Below, piece after piece: positions 12,321 through 21,500 of a DNA stretch of 43,680 nt (position 1 is its first letter; each line of letters opens with the position of its first letter). Below the pieces are notes generated by a model that saw only the letters and a list, made by a program, of their open reading frames with translations, had not been told where the DNA came from and made no database searches. Source of the stretch: Nemertoderma westbladi. Lineage: Eukaryota; Xenacoelomorpha; Nemertodermatida; Nemertodermatidae. Location: positions 1 through 43,680 of the forward strand of contig JAUCBJ010008779.1 in assembly GCA_032718475.1 (NCBI GenBank). The letters are read 5' to 3'. Position numbers and translations under genes: made by a program.

Positions 12321-12725
12321 GCTCATTGTTGCTCAGTGCTTCTCATTGTTGCTCGTTGTTATACTTTATTATTGCTCATTGTTGCTCAATGTTACTCGTT
12401 GTTACTCATTGTCATAGTTGCTCATTGTCATTGTTTCTCATTGTTACTCGTTGTTCCTAATATCCTCGTTGTTGCTCGTTGTTGTACTTTATTATTGCTC
12501 ATTGTTGCTCGTTGTTTCTCAATGTTACTCTTTGTTGCTCATGTTGCACGTTCAGTCGTTGTTCCTCATTATTGCTCGTTGTTGTACTTTATTATTGCTT
12601 ATTGTTGCTCAATGTTACTCGTAGTTGCTCGTTGTTACTCATTGTTGCTCGTTGTTTTGTTACTCATTGTTCAGTTGCTGCTCGTTGTTGCTTATTGTTG
12701 GCCATTGTTGCTCGTTGTGCATCTT
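12321..12725 (+). repeat. TTGCTC minisatellite, right part
   Basis: This is the continuation of the 9990-11212 array after the nested foldback element, with the same GCTCRTTGTT units and the GTACTTTATTATTGCTC variant. It fades into unique sequence near 12725. It is not coding. Confidence 0.85.
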
Positions 12726-12859
12726 TGCACCTATCAAATTAAGCTCAGAAGCTCCCTTAGGCCTATCTCTGCTGCTCTGTATCTTGCAGTCTTGCAATGT
12801 CCTGTCCAGGTTAGGCAGTTAGGAGGTCGTAACTGTCATAAGCAGATAAGGGCAGAAGG

Positions 12860-13190
12860 AGGACGGGGCTGGGAGACGAGGTTATAAGAGACATTATATA
12901 AGGATATTTAATTTAATTTATTTATTTAATTGTATTAATTTAATTTATTTATTTAATTTTATTAATTTAATTTTTTTATTTAATTTAATTTAATTAGGAG
13001 ATTTAATTAGGCTGGGAGACGAGGTTATAAGAGACATTATATAAGGATATTTAATTTATTTATTTAATTGTATTAATTTAATTAATTTATTTAATTTTAT
13101 TAATTTAATTTTTTTATTTAATTTAATTTAATTAATTTAATTAATTTATTTTATTTATTTAATATATGAGAAATGATAAATATTTAATTT
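12860..13190 (+). repeat. Tandemly duplicated AT-rich block
   Basis: A segment starting GCTGGGAGACGAGGTTATAA occurs at 12867 and again at 13010. Each copy is followed by about 100 bp of TTTAATTTATTTATTTAATT-type DNA, so the block is a tandem duplication of roughly 140 bp inside the 8716-13612 element. It has no gene. Confidence 0.75.
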
Positions 13191-13617
13191 ATTTAAGGAT
13201 AAGGAATATGCAGATTTTGGAATGAAATTGTATACCTAAATAAGAAACCCATGTCAAAAAGTTCTTATTTAAGGACTTTTAGTATTTATGTGTACAATCT
13301 CGATGTCTTAAATAAGGTAAATTTAAAAAATCCCTTTTATTTAGGAACTGGTCGTATTTTTGATGCAATTTTAAAACGCTTGTAGAAAAAAAACCGGACG
13401 GTGAAATGTTTTCTGGTATTTTGCATTATGTTCAAGAAAGACCCAACTTTTATATTGTGAAATAAAATTATGCGGTATTTTTTCCTGAAATAAGTTCTTG
13501 CACATTATGTCGAAAAAATATCCAAAAAAGGCCCAAAAACCCCTAAATAAGAGCCATTTTCCTTAAATAAGAACCCACTTTTGGAGCTTATTTAAGGGTA
13601 TGTTCCCTACTGACAGT

Positions 13618-14105
13618 AGGCCTATTGCTGTTTGCCGGTAGCTCGGTAGGCCTACCTGCCTACTGCGTTATTGCTGTACTGGCAGATATTACAGTAGGTA
13701 TTACAGTACAGTAGTCAGGTAGTACTGTAGTACCGTACCGGTATTCCGTCAACCGGCAGACCGGGCTGACTTCGACAGTTCGATAGTGAATTTGTTGTCT
13801 CAAATTCATTAATTGCCTGAATTGATTATATTCTGGCGGGATTTTTAAACGCATTTGGAAACCTGTAACAGTGTAATTTCTGAAATCATTTTAGCCATTT
13901 CATTAGCTGTAAATCAGTAAATTATATAGGCAGATAGGCGAAATACTGACATCCTCATCTGGACATAGTCAGATACAGTCAGACAGTATGAGTAGTACAG
14001 TATGATTTACTGAAGGTGTTTTTTTTAAACAGTTAAACAACAACTTTTTTTGAAAACGTTTAATTTGCCATCGATACCGGTCTGCTGGTACGGTAGGTAG
14101 CTGCG
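13618..14105. other. Intergenic stretch, nothing recognised
   Basis: This is mixed AT-rich DNA with CAGTAC/AGGCCT-type short repeats between the 8716-13612 element and the second CAGTCAGGGAG-family copy. I see no gene, TIR or RNA. The left end expected for that second copy is not found here, so the copy seems truncated on the left. Confidence 0.5.
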
Positions 14106-16117
14106 CATACATGTCATGTCATGTCAAAGGATACACTGGCTGACTGGTCACCCATTCAGCCATTCTCACCAAGCTCTATAAGCACTAGCACTAAGCAGCA
14201 AAGCCTACTGCTACACCCTACAGCCCTACTGCTGGCAGGCTGGTGATGTTTGATGTTGTAAAGACTGGCGAAATTTGACGTTTTGTCTCAAATTTGAGGT
14301 TTAACCTCAAATTTCAATTATCGGCTATCGCCCTCAATAAAAGCATGTTTCTGGGTCATTCCATGCTAATTCGACCAATCGGTGTGGCAAGGGTCGGAAA
14401 TTTTTGACGAAATTTTAACCACTTATCAATTCTAGTGAAAAAACGATGTGGTGAAAATTTCAGCCGATTTGGTTTAGCCGTTCTCGAAATATTGATGTTT
14501 TAAATTTGGCGAAATTCCAAAAACCAGTGAAGTACATTATTTGAAGAGGTGTCTACAGTTGATCTGATTATCAGTTTAATGTTAATTGTATGTGATTCTA
14601 AATAAACGATGCCTGAACTTCAATATTTTTATTACTAAATGAATAAACTATTAATCAGAAAGTTGTCAGACGATTTCAAAGATGCCTCAAAAATGCGAAT
14701 TTTTGAAAAATGTCCCCATTTGAGACCTCAGTACATTAGTCTGACAACTAGTTTATCTGTTATTTTAGTTTTCCCGGTTAGAGTGACTATTAATGATTCG
14801 AATCATATAACTTTAGTAGGTAAACTGATAATCAGATAGTCTAGGCTATATGACTGAATATCTGGGTGAAGAATCTAAAAATCTCAAAAAATGCAATATT
14901 GGCAATTGGAGGCTCTGGTGGAGAGCTCTGATTATAGCTATGTTCATGAGCTTTTTTACCTGACATCTTTGACACAAAATGAGCACCATGTCAAAATTTG
15001 AAGAGTAAACTAGATGTTCTAGAGCGTGTATGACTCATTTTAAAATTCTAATAAATTAAAATTTTACATGGTCCTCAAGGTGGTCTGACAATTAGTTTTT
15101 TGATAAAAATACATTTTTTCAAACGATATCCGGGCAGAAGACTATATTTCAAAATTTAAAGCAAAAACTAACAGTCAGACCCATTATCTGATCTAGCGTT
15201 AGACCGGAGCCAAATTTTTGCCGGAGCCGGAACCGGACCGGGTTAATTCCAAAAGTACCGGAGCCGGAACCGGAGCCGGACCGGGTACCGGTAAGTAAAA
15301 TTTAAAAAAATATATTGAGGCCTGGCAGCCTGGTATGACTGTATGACCTAAAGGTACCGGTACCAGTGCACAGTGCTGCGCTGCACTGTCAGACTGTACT
15401 ATAATACGACCTGGCATGTTGCAGTTAGTCCACTGCACCTACACAGCTACATTTAGTGAGCCAACTTCTCCACTTTCTGACTTTGTTTATACTTTATACT
15501 CACTAACTCATAAACCAGTAGGGCCTACATCAGTACATTACGGTCTGACGGTAGTCGGGTAGTTTTATTACATATTAAATCTAACAAAACAACAGATCAA
15601 CGATGCAATAGAAGAATGGTTGATAGCATCAAGATCTGTAGATGTAGACAGGTAGAGGTATACTGGTATAGGTAGGTACTAGTACTAATACTACTGTACT
15701 AGGCTAGTGACAGCGACAGGCAGACAGGCTAGACAGAGTCAGAGAGTGAGTAGGTAGTACAGTACTGTAGGTACTAGTGTACTGACTGGCCTGTCTTTGT
15801 AGCCTCAGCCTGGCACCTGGTAGGCCAGTACAGCAGTAGGCAGTGTAGCTGTACTATGACTGTATGATGTATGATGGACTAGACTAGATGACTGTGACTG
15901 TGGACAACTGATTGTGCATTGTACATCTGTACATTGTGTGTCTCTGTCTGTCTTTTACAGTCAGTCGGGCACATTACCAATATTGGCATGTTTCCAATAT
16001 TGGTAGTTTTACTTCCAAAATTGGCAGCCGTCTGCCAATATTGGAATTTTTCTTTGCGGTTGCATTCAATTTTGTGGAAATGCTATTTTTTCACAAGCTT
16101 ATTCATATCATAATAAA

Positions 16118-18881
16118 CAGTCGGTGAGAAGTCAAAAATTGGACTTCAAGTCCAATTTTAGACTTCAAGTCCAATTTTGGACTCCAAAGTCCAATATTGG
16201 ACTTTTGTACAACTCTAAGTGTACCCATGCTGCCATACTGTATATCGGTATTTCAATCAAAACTGCATCCCGTATCAGTACATATATATTACATAATTAC
16301 AATGCAACATCATTTTAATGATCAAATTAATTATTATAAGTATTATAAGCAGGGATCGCAGATCGCACACTTACAGTCAGACATCAGTAGTTACTTTTTG
16401 CGGTAGTGGTATGGCTTTGCGGTAGCCTTACCGCCTTAGTGGTGTATACCGCAGTAGCGGTAGTTCAGTAGTTGAGTTATAGCTGTATAGTTCATACATA
16501 CCCATCCCATACCTATGGTATTTTCGTATGGCAAAAATAAGACTACTGTAAACTGTAACCTATTATGTTATTGAGTTAATGTTTATTGGCTAATTGTTTT
16601 GATTGGGTTCACTGTGTCAAGTACATTGCACACATCTCCAACAAGACACTATATAACATTGATGATGGAGGTGTCTCATCCTATATGGAATATTGACAAA
16701 AAGCGCGCCACACGGATTCTGGTTAAACGAAAAGCGCGCCAACCATGACATTCAATGCGCGCCAACCATTGAAAGATTAACCCTTAAATTTTGCAATTAT
16801 TGTAATCATTTATCAGTTTATACTGCAGTACCTACGCTACATACCTAGACTGCTAGAGCTAGACCCACTCCTACAGTAATTTAACATGAAAATGCGAGCG
16901 AAGCTAGCAAGAAAATTTTGCAGAAATGTAAACTTGAATAGGCGTAGGCTACAGTAATACTGTAATATTCAGATAGTAGGTCAACCGACTGTTTTTAAAT
17001 ACAGATATGATTAAATTGCGAGTGTAGAGAGCAAGCCTTCAATGCTCAATCTGTCGGTTTGTCCATAATGTGGGAGTGCAAAACAGTTCAAGGCACGGAA
17101 CTACTTCTATATGCTGATATGGCCATGGGCCTAGGTTAATAAACAAATACGGTACCGTACTGTAATAAAATATCACTAATCAAATATCCCTCCCTATTAT
17201 AGTTATTAGAATGATGAATAAGAGTAGAGCGTACAGTAGGCAGGCATAATACACAAGCGCGAGCGGAGCGAGTGAAAATTTTTAAGGTCTAGGCCTAGGC
17301 CTAACTCTTTTTAAAAATAGGCTCTACTGGCATACCGGTATAATTTCAAGTAGAGTGGCTGGATATGTTGCCATGCCAGTGCATTTTGCTACTGTACATG
17401 ACATCCATTTCCGCGCCAGGCAGCGTTGATCCTCAATGCGCGCCACATGCCCCTGTTCCTTCGCGCCAGGATCCTAAATGCGCGCCACACATGTTGAGCA
17501 AACTCTACATAAATTCCAACCTGGTGTCTCATTAGTTCCCCCAAGCTTGACACTAGAACAAAGCCGCCTCCGATTTGCAGGACATTTCGTCATGAGGGAG
17601 GACCAGCCAGTGCACCTCATGGAGTAAATAAGCATGGTGGACAGCCCATGACTTTCTTGAGACGCATCTTTCAGTCTTTCTTACTGTCTCAAAGGACACT
17701 GGCCTTGAAGATGCGGATGATCTGATAGCAAATGTCATGGGTGATAAGGCTGTAAGAGTGTAAGGGAGTTGTGGAGGCGCACTTCTGTCAATAAGCCGGC
17801 ACAGCATTCTTAATAGGGCCTATATATATAAAATGCAGCGCAGCTGCAATGCAGCATGCCGATTGCTGGATTGTAGTTAGTAGTATGTGGTGCTAGGGCT
17901 CCCTCAATTGGTAAAGTCAAAAGTGGCCGTTTATTGTTTTAGTTAGAAAAGCCTGCCTCTGTCTGTCTGTAACCTGTCCCTTTCCCTCCATTGGTTTATG
18001 ACGTGTGTTACTTCTGTAGGCTACTTATTATGTGGAGACCCCAACACGTTAATCAGTTAATCCCGTTTCATTATCCATTCGATTTCAAATACCCTCCCTG
18101 ATGTATGGAAAAATTAGAAGACATGGTGGTAGCATCAACTTGTAGTATTTCTTTCTGATAGGGCTCCCATAAGCTTAGACGAAATCGTCAGATCGTAGCG
18201 TGTACTGTAGTAAGCCCTAGCAGCAGCTGCAGTTGGCAAACCTGGCATTGCTACCAGTTTCCACCAAATATAATTTGTAATTAAATATTTCTTGGAGCAT
18301 AATCTAATCTAGTCCTAAAGACTCTAAAGTCCTGGGTACATAAGGCTGTAAGGTTAGACATAACATGAATGTAAACTAAACAATATGCTAAAAGTAAAGT
18401 ACAAAGTACCTAGAATGCTAGAATGTACCATTATATTCTAAGTACAGTTACATTGAAGATACATACAGAGAGCTGCAAAGGTAACTTTCCATAACTTAAT
18501 AGCTGTCTGGCTGTCTCTCATCTGTTATTATGCTTCATGTACATTTAAGTTAGATTCTCAATGTCGTGTCTAAAATTGGACGTAAAGTCCAAAATTGGAC
18601 GTAAAGTCCAATATTGGACTTTTGTAAAAATTCAAAGCCTTATACAGTTATAAAAAAAGTTCCCCCTGGTGAATTTCAGGTCCCCCTGTTCAAAACTCTT
18701 ATTTTTTGATATATTTTCGATTAAAAGAAAAAAATCCCGCCCGATCCAATTACCGAAGGCCCTGGAACAATTGGCTGATTTGAAGTCCAATATTGGACTC
18801 ACAGAAGTCCAATTTTGGACTTGAACTGGAGTCAAAGTCCAATTTTGGACTCAAGTCCAATTTTTGACTTCTCACCGACTG
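16118..18881. mobile_element. CAGTCGGTGAG-family element, copy 1, 5-bp TSD
   Basis: The termini are inverted copies of CAGTCGGTGAGAAGTC (16118 and ending 18881), with the 5-bp duplication ATAAA at 16113-16117 and 18882-18886. Both ends carry arrays of the self-complementary 18-mer AAGTCCAATATTGGACTT and variants (16136-16206; 18570-18620; 18780-18868). The body is closely similar to copy 2 (33536-35439) but holds an extra 843-bp insertion at 16680-17522. No intact frame was found: the minus-strand frame at 17553-17807, shared with copy 2 (34201-34431), is weakly conserved and has no recognised domain. Confidence 0.9.
16680..17522. mobile_element. CGCGCC-rich insertion, 9-10 bp TSD, Mutator-like
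   Basis: The segment is bounded by GGTGTCTCAT on both sides (16670-16679 and 17523-17532), and copy 2 of the host element has only one uninterrupted GGTGTCTCAT (about 34094-34103). It is rich in GCGCGCCA motifs near both ends and has GCGAGCGGAGCGAG/GAAAATTTT modules inside. The ends show little inverted similarity. A partly matching copy in the opposite orientation lies at 30003-30570. A 9-10 bp duplication suggests a non-TIR Mutator-like element. It has no gene. Confidence 0.75.
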
Positions 18882-18995
18882 ATAAATAAAGCAAAATATT
18901 GACCGTGCGGAAACTTTTTTGACTGTGCCGTAAATTTTTTGTGACATAAAATACATTTCGGAACTTCCAATATTGGAATGAGCTACCAAAATTGG

Positions 18996-19422
18996 CAGTA
19001 CATCAGTATAGTTTAACTTAACAATGGTATTGAGTATTGACTGATATATGGATGGCTGGATGGAGCCACTCAGTATGTGCCATATGGCATACAGCCATAA
19101 GCCATACCATTACCTCTCTACCCTCCAGTATGCAAATTGCCAATTGGGTGTTGTTTCAGCCTTCTCATAGGGTTAATGTTAAATTAATATTGAAAAATTA
19201 GTGCTTAGAAGTAAAGAATTTTCTGTAAACTGTCTTCCTAAATTTAGTTCAGTAGTTTATAGCCTGCCATTAGAACCTGCTACTTTCCTTTAAGAGGTCC
19301 AGGGTCCTGGTACCTTAATGGCTGAATGGTGAATATCGAAATTTAATATTCGCGAAATTAAGTTAATATGTTAGAGTGTTGTTCTAAGATATCACCACAC
19401 AATGACTTCGGATCTTTGTTAG
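18996..19422. other. Non-coding part of hAT copy C
   Basis: This is AT-rich DNA between the CCAATATTGG block and the PHD-like fragment. It includes an imperfect inverted pair around GAATATCGAAATTT/AATTTCGCG near 19330-19365. I see no gene. Confidence 0.4.
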
Positions 19423-19745
19423 CAAGACTGTTATCTGATTGAAAATGAAGAGAACATTGAGGAAGAATACTCATGCAGATCCAGTGGTACTGCTACTGAT
19501 ACTGATTACATGATGATACTGATAGGAGAGCACTGTGTAACAGTGAGAGTACTGACGAAGCTGTTGCTGATGTCAATATTTGTCACTTGTGTTTCGAAGT
19601 GAATTCTCCTCGCCCTCCTAAAGGATACTTGATCAACTGGGAAGATTGTGAAAGATGTGAGAAATGGTACCATACCATTTGTGTCAAAAGTAAGGGCGGC
19701 ATTGCATCCACAGCATCTAACATTTGTGACTTGTGCGTGTATTGA
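19423..19745 (+). pseudogene. C-terminal fragment of a transposase-like protein with a PHD-like zinc finger, frameshifted
   Basis: Two overlapping frames read as one protein tail. The first (19423 to about 19520) is acidic and Ser-rich. The second (19506-19745, ending in TGA) contains ICHLC, then a Pro-rich loop, CERCEKWYH, TIC and finally ICDLC. The Cys/His order C-x2-C, C-x2-C, H-x3-C, C-x2-C with an aromatic KWYH is the C4HC3 pattern of PHD fingers. Such fingers occur at the C-terminus of some DDE transposases, including pogo/Tigger-like ones. The switch between frames near 19500-19520 and the lack of an upstream catalytic domain mark it as a broken remnant within hAT copy C. A spliced terminal exon of a host gene is a less likely alternative. 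Confidence 0.55.
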
Positions 19746-20084
19746 TATTGACATTGAAGAGTGCGAAATATTACAGGATATTGCTCATTTAGAGAGATTA
19801 TAAAAATAGGTTCCTTCATTATATACTCGGTGTACGTCTAACTATACGTAAAGATCAGAAGATATGAAGTTTATATACTCGTTGTATGTCTAACTATATA
19901 CATAAAGATATGAAGTTTATATATGTTGTCAAGTTCTGAAGTTGTGCTTTTCTTAAAAAATTATACTTAAATTTTGTAATTTCCAATATAGATTGCCCAT
20001 GTATATATTGTAAAGTATACTGACTGACTGATACGGATCCCCGGCTTTAGATCCTAGAGCACCGTAGATCCTGAACGAACTTAG
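19746..20084. other. Non-coding stretch with a short tandem duplication
   Basis: Two diverged copies of a unit of about 50 bp (TATATACTCGKTGTAYGTC...GATATGAAGTT) lie at about 19819-19871 and 19870-19920. The rest is AT-rich spacer up to the GAACTTAGATCC array. Confidence 0.5.
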
Positions 20085-20815
20085 ATCTTGGGTGAACTTA
20101 GATCCGTCCCATACGAACATAGATCCTTCCCATACGAACTTAGATCCTTCCCAAACGAACATAGATCCTACCCACACGAACTTAGATCCTTCCCATACGA
20201 ACTTAGATCCTTCCCATACGAACTTAGATCCTTCCCATACGAACTTAGATCCTCAACATACGAATTTAGATCCCCTTGCATATATTGCTGTGCCGTTTGT
20301 TGGTGAATCACCGATTGCAACTACGTACTTTTGAGTGTATGACAGTATGACTTATTTGCATTAGATCATTATAAGTAGTTTTATATGCTTATAATGCAGT
20401 AATGAAACACAGCTGCACAGTACAATATACACTATAATATCGATAGAACGCGGCCAACGCACAGTACACGTGGGATCTAAGTTCGCTTTTGTGCGTGTGC
20501 TAAGGAATTTGTATAAATTGGGATCTAAGTCCACCTACGATCTAATTCCGCTTTGCTTTCAACGTGGGATCTAAGTTCGCCTCGCGACTAGCATGATGAT
20601 TACCAAAGGCTTTTATTAGCATAAATTGGGATCTAAGCTCACCTAGTTAGGATCTAAGTTCACCTAGTTAGGATCTAAGTTCACCTAGTTAGGATCTAAG
20701 TTCACCTAGTTAGGATCTAAGTTCACCTAGTTAGGATCTAAGTTCACCAAGTTAGGATCTAAGTTCACCTAGTTAGGATCTAAGTTCACCTAGTTAGGAT
20801 CTAAGTTGGTATAAT
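20047..20815. repeat. Inverted arrays of GAACTTAGATCC (foldback-like element)
   Basis: The left array (20047-20275) has about 11 units of 21 bp with core GAACTTAGATCC followed by TTCCCATAC. The right array (20468-20815) has the same core inverted, GGATCTAAGTTC, in about 13 units. Nine of these are near-identical 21-mers with spacer ACCTAGTTA (20630-20810). The spacers differ between the arms while the core is kept. CTGACTGA motifs lie just outside both arrays (about 20022 and 20820). The open frames here (20088-20334) are repeat artefacts without coding meaning. Confidence 0.8.
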
Positions 20816-20970
20816 GTGCCTGACTGACAGTTTTATACGGGAGCTCCGGTCCTCCGGTCATATTTTAGCCGGAGCCGGACCGGAACCGGAGCACCATTTT
20901 CCGGACCGGAGCCGGAGCTCCGGTCTAACACTAATCTGATCTACTAGAGCCTGTTTCAAAAAATTATGTT

Positions 20971-21361
20971 GGTAACGGACGGAAAATTCGCATGATTAAA
21001 CCACAACTATTTTGAGATATTGAATGAATAACAGTAAAATGATATGCTACTCTGAAACTGACAACTGTACTTTCATCATGTGAAAAATAAATTAGAAAAT
21101 TACATTTAAGTATTTAAGATATTAATAGATTTGTTCTGGTAACGGACGGAATCATACATAATTGAAGAATATATGTAGCTTGGACAATCTGAAATTCCTG
21201 CAAATTGGCAATGTTTTCCAAATATTTTTTTGCATTGGAGTATAATTAAATATCCCTAGTGACATTGGTTAAAATTATTTTCGCAATTTGTATAAACCAC
21301 GACTGTGACAGTATAATAAACAAAATAATACACGGTAACGGACGGAAGGTAACGGACGGAA
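20971..21361 (+). repeat. Subterminal GGTAACGGACGGAA repeats, left flank (4 copies)
   Basis: Exact copies of GGTAACGGACGGAA start at 20971, 21138, 21334 and 21348. The last two abut in tandem. They lie between the left TIR and the 3' end of the transposase gene and are probable transposase-binding sites. Confidence 0.85.
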
Positions 21362-21500
21362 TAAAATACCGCAATGCAATTTGTGATATTTATATACAGT
21401 TTAAGTAGAATTAACTTGCTCATAGTGCTCATACACCTCAATAAATGTTTTTCATAGTGTCCTAAATTGTGCATGAAGTTTAAAATATCCATTGTCTCTA

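Larger units (their letters stand above)
8716..13612. mobile_element. CAGTAGGGAAC-family foldback element, 5-bp TSD
   Basis: Long TIRs of about 400 bp (8716 to about 9135 and about 13200 to 13612) begin with CAGTAGGGAACATACCC. The 5-bp duplication ACAGT flanks it at 8711-8715 and 13613-13617. The TIRs carry repeated CCTTAAATAAG/CTTATTTAAGG half-palindromes. Inside are a non-coding stretch (9135-9990), a TTGCTC-type minisatellite split by another element (9990-12725), and AT-rich duplicated DNA (12860-13190). No transposase frame was found: the long open frames at 10056-10940 and nearby come from the minisatellite, which has few stops. Confidence 0.85.
15962..18995. mobile_element. Degenerate CAGTCGGGCAC-type element with CCAATATTGG palindromes
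   Basis: The left end reads CAGTCGGGCACATTACC and is followed by four CCAATATTGG-like palindromes (15975-16055). The right side (about 18896-18995) has CCAATATTGG and CCAAAATTGG motifs and a GACCGTGCGGAAAC block similar to 35866-35910. The right terminus is not preserved, so the right boundary is approximate. The element is split by the 16118-18881 insertion. The better-preserved end of a relative lies at 36095. Confidence 0.5.
15194..20933. mobile_element. Non-autonomous hAT element, copy C (5.7 kb, with nested elements)
   Basis: The termini TAGCGTTAGACCGGAGC (15194) and the inverse of TAGTGTTAGACCGGAGC (ending 20933) are flanked by a perfect 8-bp duplication ATCTGATC (15186-15193 and 20934-20941). 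The opposite arm of the host foldback element keeps the unbroken site (about 26571-26580), confirming the duplication. Subterminal CCGGAGCCGGAACCGG arrays are present. Inside are CCAATATTGG-type sequence, a CAGTCGGTGAG-family element, a PHD-like pseudogene fragment and GAACTTAGATCC arrays. No hAT transposase frame is visible. Confidence 0.9.

Noticed and set aside
17553-17807. 84-codon minus-strand frame shared with 34201-34431
   Set aside because: The two copies differ by frame-changing indels, so the similarity reflects the shared transposon DNA rather than a conserved protein.
20085-20815. CRISPR-like regularly spaced 21-bp repeats
   Set aside because: The spacers are themselves repeated and nearly identical, there are no cas genes, and the DNA is metazoan. 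It is a minisatellite with inverted arms.
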